From: Paracentrotus lividus
Taxonomy: Eukaryota; Echinodermata; Echinoidea; Camarodonta; Echinidae
NCBI GenBank assembly: GCA_940671915.1
Contig: CALNVZ010003426.1
Coordinates: forward strand, 52,475,345 to 52,539,344
Direction of reading: 5' to 3'
DNA length: 64,000 nt
Notes under the pieces: model-generated
Seen by the model: the letters and a program-made list of their open reading frames with translations, nothing else
Told to the model about the DNA's origin: nothing
Database searches by the model: none
Made by a program: the position numbers and the translations under genes
Shown: positions 58,185 through 64,000 of the stretch, piece after piece
Position numbering within the stretch: position 1 is the stretch's first letter
How the letters are laid out: the number at the start of each line of letters is the position of its first letter

Positions 58185-58806
58185 TATTGAACAAATAAGA
58201 TATCTCGGCCAATAATGACCCGATCGATGTTAAATTTTGCATGGATGTTGAGGAAAATGTAAAATATAACCCTGAACCATTTGTTTGTATTTTGAGGCAA
58301 CAATCTATCAATTATCTATTTTTAAACATTTATTAATATTTCACTTAAAAAATTGCTGTGAAGCCCAATTTCTTGTTTATTTTGCTGAGCATAATAGTCA
58401 ACAACATTATGATTTAAAAAATTAAGTTTCTCATGAATTCCTTTGTATTCTTTTGTTTTAATACTTTCTATTGTCTTCGATTGCTTTTTTTATGTATTTC
58501 TTAAAGTTTTTTGGGTCTTTTATGATTCAGAAATGTTCCTGTATTGATTTCAAGATATCCAATATGATGCTAAAGGCCTTTTAGACGCAGTGTGTTAGAA
58601 CAATTTAGGGGAATGGTGCATCCAGTACAGAAATGGGCAACAATTGAATTTTCGGTATTTGTAAACTTTCCTAATGACCGGTCAAAAAATGGTTTATTCA
58701 TATAAAGACTGAATTATTCCTATTCTGACAGGGGAGGGGTCTCAGCCAATTTAACCAATTATAAAACGTCCATGACTGCTGCGCAACCACTGCCAGCCCC
58801 AAATAT
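58185..58806 (+). mobile_element. Palindromic MITE family 2, partial copy 2
   Basis: Nearly identical to 45090-45725 in the same orientation. The left end is lost in the gap. Similarity ends abruptly at aaatatg, near the palindrome centre. Confidence 0.85.
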
Positions 58807-58845
58807 GCACTCTAAAAACACTCATGTTGAATCTAACCTGATAAA

Positions 58846-59135
58846 TGTTATCTTCAACATTTAGAAAAGGGCCGAGGAGTGACCACTCTTTAAATGTTAA
58901 TCCAGCGTTTTGTAAAATGTTATATATTTAGCATTTTGAAAATGCTGGAAAAAATGTTGAATGTACCTTTTATCAAAGTGTTGAAATTAACAGTTAAAAT
59001 GTAGAATCAACATTTGGAAAAGGGCCGAGGAATGACCACTTTTTAAATGTTGTTTCAGCATTTGTACACATGTTAGATATTCAGCGTTTTGAAAGTGTTG
59101 GGGGAAAATGTTGTATGTACCCTTTTTAATATGTT
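58846..59135 (+). repeat. Tandem pair of about 150-bp units
   Basis: Both units carry tcaacattt.gaaaagggccgagg, then gaccact, then gttagatattcagcgtttt-type sequence (first 58846-58985, second about 58997-59130). Confidence 0.75.
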
Positions 59136-59279
59136 AGATTTTACACTTAAAAGGTTGACTTGCCATTCAGAACAATTACTGTACAGATAAGCTCAACAAG
59201 ACATGTCAGTTTAAATGATTGCAAGAACTAATTATTTATTTCAATCAAAAATTCATTCAATCAAAAATGTGAAAGTTGT

Positions 59280-62200
59280 TGCAAATGGACAAAAACCCAT
59301 TTCAAATTTGTCAAATCCAAAGACATCTATTTAATATAATTTGTTGCAAATTTCATGACAATCCATTTCAAATTTGTCAAATCCAAATGCAACCAATCCA
59401 ATGAAAGTTGTTGCAAATGTCATAAAAAACAATAGCAACTCTGACAGATTTAAATGAATACAATAAAAAGTTAGTGCTGTTGTAAATGTTACAACAACCA
59501 ATTTTACATTTGTCAAGGTAAAATGCATAAATGAGAAATATGTATGAACTGTTGCAGATGTCATTAAAAAAAATCATATTTTGGTGCGTGGATTTAACTT
59601 GATATAGTTGATATTTTTTATTTGAATTCATTGTTTTTTCAAGTTTATATACTGTGTAAAACATTGTTTTTTCAACATGTTTGTTGTTGTTGTTGTGATT
59701 TGTTTTGTTTGTGTGTTTTTTTGTATCTTTAGATTTTAATATTTCTTCTTTGTATATATTAATTTTTGTTTTTTTTCAAAGATGTCATTTTTTTTCGTGC
59801 TTAATACTTATTCTTAGTTTTGTTCTGCAAATATTTCATTGCATTTGTTTGTGAGTTATGTATTGTTGTACATTTAAAGTTTTTTGTTGTTTGCTATGTT
59901 TGTTTGATTGAGTATAGATGATGTACTATTTATCACTGTAAAGCTTTTTTTGAATTACTTAACATATATACATAAATATAATTTCTCAATCATTTGCTAT
60001 TTTGGCTTGTTTCATGTTGGGAGTTCTTTTTGCTGATTTGTTGTGCAGTTATTGTGTTGGGTTTTGATCTTTGTGTGTAGGGGATTCTTGAGTCTATTCT
60101 AATATTTTTTATCAGTTTTTATTCTGAATTTTTATATGAATAACTTTAATAGTAATATTGTGATGCTTTTGCATTTATCTTAAGATGGTTTATTGATTTT
60201 ATGTAAGTAAAGCTTGATGCCAGAACAGTTGTTCGTTGTTTTTTTGATTGTTTGCGAATTATATTTTTTTTTAATTTTTCAGTTGGTTTGGGGCTTGTTC
60301 TAAAATTGTTTTTATTTTGTTTTTAGAATACTTTATTTTTGTGTCGTTTTCTAGGTATGTTGTATCAATTGTTTTTTAAATATGATTGGGTTTGGGTAGT
60401 GTATGTTTCTTTCTAGTTGTTATCTTTTTTTTTTTTGTTGTCATTTTTTAATATATGTTGCTTTTCTATTATGAAATGCTTGGAATGTCTACGAAAGTTT
60501 GTCAGTCGTATTATATTTTTTTTGTTCTTTTTTTTTCTTAAAAAATATTCTAATAAACATTAGTCATGAGTTTGAACTCGCCCTCTTTTTGTATGTTAGC
60601 GATATCCTGAACTTGTTAGAATTTTTATGTCTTGATTAGGAAATACTGTCTGTTGTGGTGCCCCTGATCGCGTTATGCTTGATTAAAGTGTCATTAACGT
60701 TATAATATATTTTCAGTTGTTCTATTCTTTCTACAAGAAGTAATACCATTTTTTGGGATAAGGTAAATTTGATGGTTCAATAATTGTTGCTATGTCATAA
60801 CTTTTTTTTTTGATTAAAGGGTTATTGGGTGAAGTTATGTTATCATTCATAGTTGTGGTGTTGGTTCTTTTGAATTAATTCGTGAGGAGTGGCTCTTTGC
60901 TTTTCAATTTTTGGAATATTTTTGGAGCCTCCTTTGATGTTTTTGGTCTTTTCGTTGGTTTCCCTTCTGTTTCACTTGTTTTATTTTGTGTCAATCTATA
61001 TTTTGAATTGCTTCATTTTTGTTTTTTTTGTGTTTTTTTGTTTTTTTTTTGTTTGTTTTTTTTTTTTTTTTTTTTTTTTTGTTTGTTGTTTATTTGTATA
61101 GTTTTTGCTTTGTTAGAACAGGAACATAGTCATTTATTATTTTTGTTGGTTTTTAGGGTAATTTCTTGCATTTCATTTGAAAAATATTATCTTAACTTTC
61201 GAGAGTTGTCGGGCATTTTGTGTGTTTGTGAGTATTATTGGTTAATCTCTACTCGTATCCAAGTGATTTGGGGTTTTGATTGGGTTTCCAATCCAGGCGT
61301 AAAAATGTCTTTTTTTTCTGTGTTTTGTCTATTTTTCTCAATGATTTTTGTTTTCAAAAGTCCAAAGACATCTAAATCAATATATTGATTTGTTGCAGTT
61401 TATTTCATTTGACAATGCCATGGTGTCATATAGATTTCTATGTTGCGAAATCCATTTATTTTTTGCATAGCCAGATTTTCCATTTTGGAAAGTTGTTGTG
61501 CATTGAATTTTTGTTCGCATATTTTATAAATCAATACAACTCTGACAGATTTTAAAATGAAATGCAATAAGAAGAGTTGAGGTGCTTGTTGCAAGTTAAG
61601 GTGTTTATATTCACAATCTGTATTCATTCTATGATTTTTTTAATTTGTCTAAATTTGTAGTAATGCATAAATGGAAAATATGTATGAACTGTTGCAAGAT
61701 GTTGTTTAATTAAAAAAAAAAAAAAAAAAAAAATAAAAAAAAAAAAAAAAAAAATTTTCTAATATTTTTCTTGGAAACTTGATATATTGATGTTATTTAT
61801 TTATGAACCATTGTTGATTTTTCATTATATACTGTATACTTTATTCTTTACAGATGTATTTTGTTTAACAATGACGTAATATAGTTTCTCAATTTGTCAT
61901 TTTGCTACTGTCTTTTCATTTTGGGTTAATTGTTTTTTTCAACATTTGTTTATTGTCTGTTCATTGAAGTGGGTTACAGGTATGGGGTAGTGCTTATGCA
62001 TCAAATATTAATTTTATCGAATTTCATATGAAAGCTGGTCTTTTTAGATTTAATGATGCTTTTTTGTTATTTAATCTTAGGTTATTTGTGTTTTAATTTT
62101 ATGTAAGTATAGCTGATGCAAGAAACATGGTCAGAAGTTGTATAACATAGTACAAGAAGACGGTGTGTATTTTTGGTAATGTGGGCATCATGTTATCTTT

Positions 62201-62560
62201 AAGTAGACTTTTTTTTGTGTGTTGCGATCTTAATTATGTTATTCGTTTTGTTTGAATTGAGTTAAAACAAAACTTTGTTTTTGGATGTTGTAGCATGTTT
62301 TTTGCGTATTTTTTTGGAGGTAGCATTTTTCCTTTCCAGGGTGTCTAATCTTGATGCTTTATATGTATTGTGCCCTTTTTTTTTTGTTTGTTCCTGTTCT
62401 GCTTGCTAAGAGGATTTTATATCTCGAAACATATTTGAAGATGTTATCTGGTTATTTTAAACTTTTTTTTTTTTTTTTTTCATTGGTGGCATTAACTATT
62501 ACCTTTCTTTATCTCTTTTTTCTCTTTTTTTCGCCCCCTTCCCTTTCTGGTGACGCATGA
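59280..62560 (+). repeat. T-rich region containing a diverged 2-kb duplication
   Basis: Blocks at 59310-59650 (ccaaagacatct, caactctgacagattt, aaatatgtatgaactgttgc) recur in the same order at 61355-61850. Later blocks (60180 and 62085: ttttatgtaagta.agc) follow at the same offset. This gives a tandem duplication of about 2 kb. The plus strand is very T-rich with many tttgttttt runs, and A tracts lie at 61715-61752. The Phe-rich open frames here are composition artefacts. Confidence 0.65.
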
Positions 62561-63499
62561 AGTATGAGAGCATGCTGGAATACTTTTGTTTGAAGATTTT
62601 TTTTCTTCCTGCATGGTGATGAAGAGATGTCAGTTGGCTGTTGTAAGCAATATCAGAGCATCTAGAAGAAAACAAATAAAAATAATACAGCAAGTTAATG
62701 TGAATAAATAAAATACACAAATCAATGAACGAATGAACAATATACATTGGATCTCTAAGAATTTATCTTAGGCAGAATTCTTATTCAGGCAGGCCCTACA
62801 AGGAAATACATTATGGGAAGCAAATACAATGCAATTTAACATCTTTAAATTTATTTCTACCAAGCCTAAAATGCTTCGCTCAAAACTTCCTAAAAGAAAT
62901 TTTAAAAAAATCAATTATCTGACAATGCACCTAACTAGTACTCTATGCATCAGGTGAAATGCCAGTTTCTGAGTAGGGACAATAATCCACAAATTATTAG
63001 TTGCATGCTATTGATATACATACATAAAAAATTGATGGATGAATATACACGTAGGACATTGATAACATACCAAACAAAATTTGTTGTACCCTCTTTGTGA
63101 ATAGTTCCATTTTGGATGTGAAGACTAGAAATAGTGCTAAATATGCATAATTCAGTTGCCATACCACGCCGCATGAATTTACAGGTACACTAAACTCCTA
63201 GGTAAAATCACAAATCTAGTTGCCATGTTTACCGGCATTTTGTTTTTTTTACCCGAGAGAGTTGAGATTGTGCTGGAGTTAATTGGGCAGGTTTTTTGGG
63301 TGGCCTGTTATAAAGGAACCCCATAGCTAGAGATGTCCTCATGAGAAGCGCCTTAATACACTTAACATCATAAATCATAGTCAGAAAAGTAAAATATTTC
63401 ATACCAGGTGTTCCATTGTGTGCATCCTTTGGTCTTCTTGTTCTCACATATCAATGTTTTGAGTAAGAAGGAATTCTGCTAATTTCTCCCTACTTTCAG
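62561..63499. other. Unassigned DNA at right edge
   Basis: AT-rich. Some splice-like motifs on both strands but no convincing exon. Confidence 0.35.
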
Positions 63500-63616
63500 G
63501 ATGAAAGGGGAAAACACGGCGTTTCCCAGGTTGAAATGAGTTTAGCTGCTACATCAGGAGATAAAGAGATGGAATTCCTGCTCGGCACTAATATGAAAGA
63601 GCAGATTGATTTGCAA
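63500..63616 (+). CDS. Candidate internal exon, unknown protein
   Basis: A good acceptor (aatttctccctactttcag) precedes position 63500. The frame starting DERGKHGVSQVEMSL stays open for 55 codons to a stop at 63667. A donor-like CAA/GTTAGT after 63616 would make a 39-codon exon in phase 0 at both ends. The other two frames close quickly. The product is polar and unrecognised. If the donor is not used it could be a terminal exon ending at 63667. There is no neighbouring exon in the window to test it. Confidence 0.3.
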
Positions 63617-64000
63617 GTTAGTTATTATAAGCCACCAAAACTGGAAATAGAACTTTACAAAATATAGATGAAAGAATATACGCAACCTAAGTTCTAAACA
63701 ATTGCATACATTTTGTTTTTTAGGACTGATGCCACTGAAATTATTTGAATTTAGAATGCTAGACAAGTTAGGGACTCTAGCTAGTCCTTTGTATTTTAAT
63801 ATTTTTTTCATACGAGCAAATGGCATATAGGGAAAACAAGGCATCAGCAATATTGTGGTCTCCCCCATTGCGAAAATAACCAGAATATCACGATCTCCGT
63901 TTGCCTCGCAAAAGAATGGTATCCCTGGCTGATTGTGAAATATCTGCCATAGAGATGTAACATCCCATAAAATGAGAAAGGGCTATTTCATTGCAATGCT
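63617..64000. other. Unassigned DNA to the window end
   Basis: Nothing recognised apart from the possible read-through of the candidate exon to the stop at 63667. Confidence 0.35.

Noticed and set aside
60882-61388. 168-codon Phe/Leu-rich open frame resembling a membrane protein
   Set aside because: Follows from the extreme T content of the plus strand; neighbouring frames look alike.

Overview
The window looks like nuclear DNA of a marine deuterostome, most likely an echinoderm and probably a sea urchin. It is AT-rich, intron-like and packed with short DNA transposons. It carries tRNA-headed SINEs, an R2/HERO-type LINE with a restriction-like endonuclease, and a Gypsy-type LTR fossil. One candidate host exon encodes a 2A ribosome-skipping peptide, a feature known from sea urchin NLR genes and LINEs. 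No bacterial-style genes, rRNA, bona fide tRNA gene or CRISPR array was seen. Two 100-base N gaps (47691-47790, 58085-58184) show a scaffolded assembly.

Host gene. Four minus-strand exon candidates have usable splice sites and compatible reading phases. They are 44381-43737 (215 codons, Ser/Thr-rich, phase 0 to 0), 35180-35020 (2A motif GDIEQNPGP, phase 0 to 2), 8915-8653 (death domain, phase 2 to 1) and 5702-5481 (resembles the segment before the GTPase in very large interferon-inducible GTPases, starts in phase 1). If they form one gene, it runs right to left over about 39 kb and continues past position 1. It would encode an upstream product, a 2A skip site, and a death-domain/VLIG-like product. 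The last three exons are the best supported set. A lone plus-strand exon candidate lies at 63500-63616.

Layout. 1-1708: Harbinger-like MITEs meeting head to head. 2190-5100: purine-rich array with hairpin units and CRE-containing repeats. 5180-8090: SINEs, exon D, an inverted pair of minisatellites and a TA-flanked MITE. 8653-9512: death-domain exon and a 166-bp triplication. 9840-11640: a minisatellite split by a MITE that is itself split by a hAT-like MITE. 11914-14140: repeats built on GGTCACGTGTGTGACC. 15001-31288: an LTR element fossil holding an antisense Gypsy-like element, a 1.7-kb MITE and, in its 3' LTR, a 5.1-kb DNA transposon. 32178-36530: more MITEs, the 2A exon and a LINE tail. 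37628-40905: R2/HERO-type LINE. 41106-46240: a second copy of the split MITE, exon A and a palindromic MITE. 46650-47690: 135-bp satellite running into a gap. 47791-59150: small MITEs, minisatellites and two more word-repeat blocks. 59280-62560: strongly T-rich diverged duplication. 62560-64000: mostly unassigned.

Across at least four unrelated blocks a private 15-18 bp word is repeated in both orientations, and two copies meet head to head with a 2-bp spacer. This recurring architecture and the 2A/death-domain exon chain are the two observations most worth pursuing.
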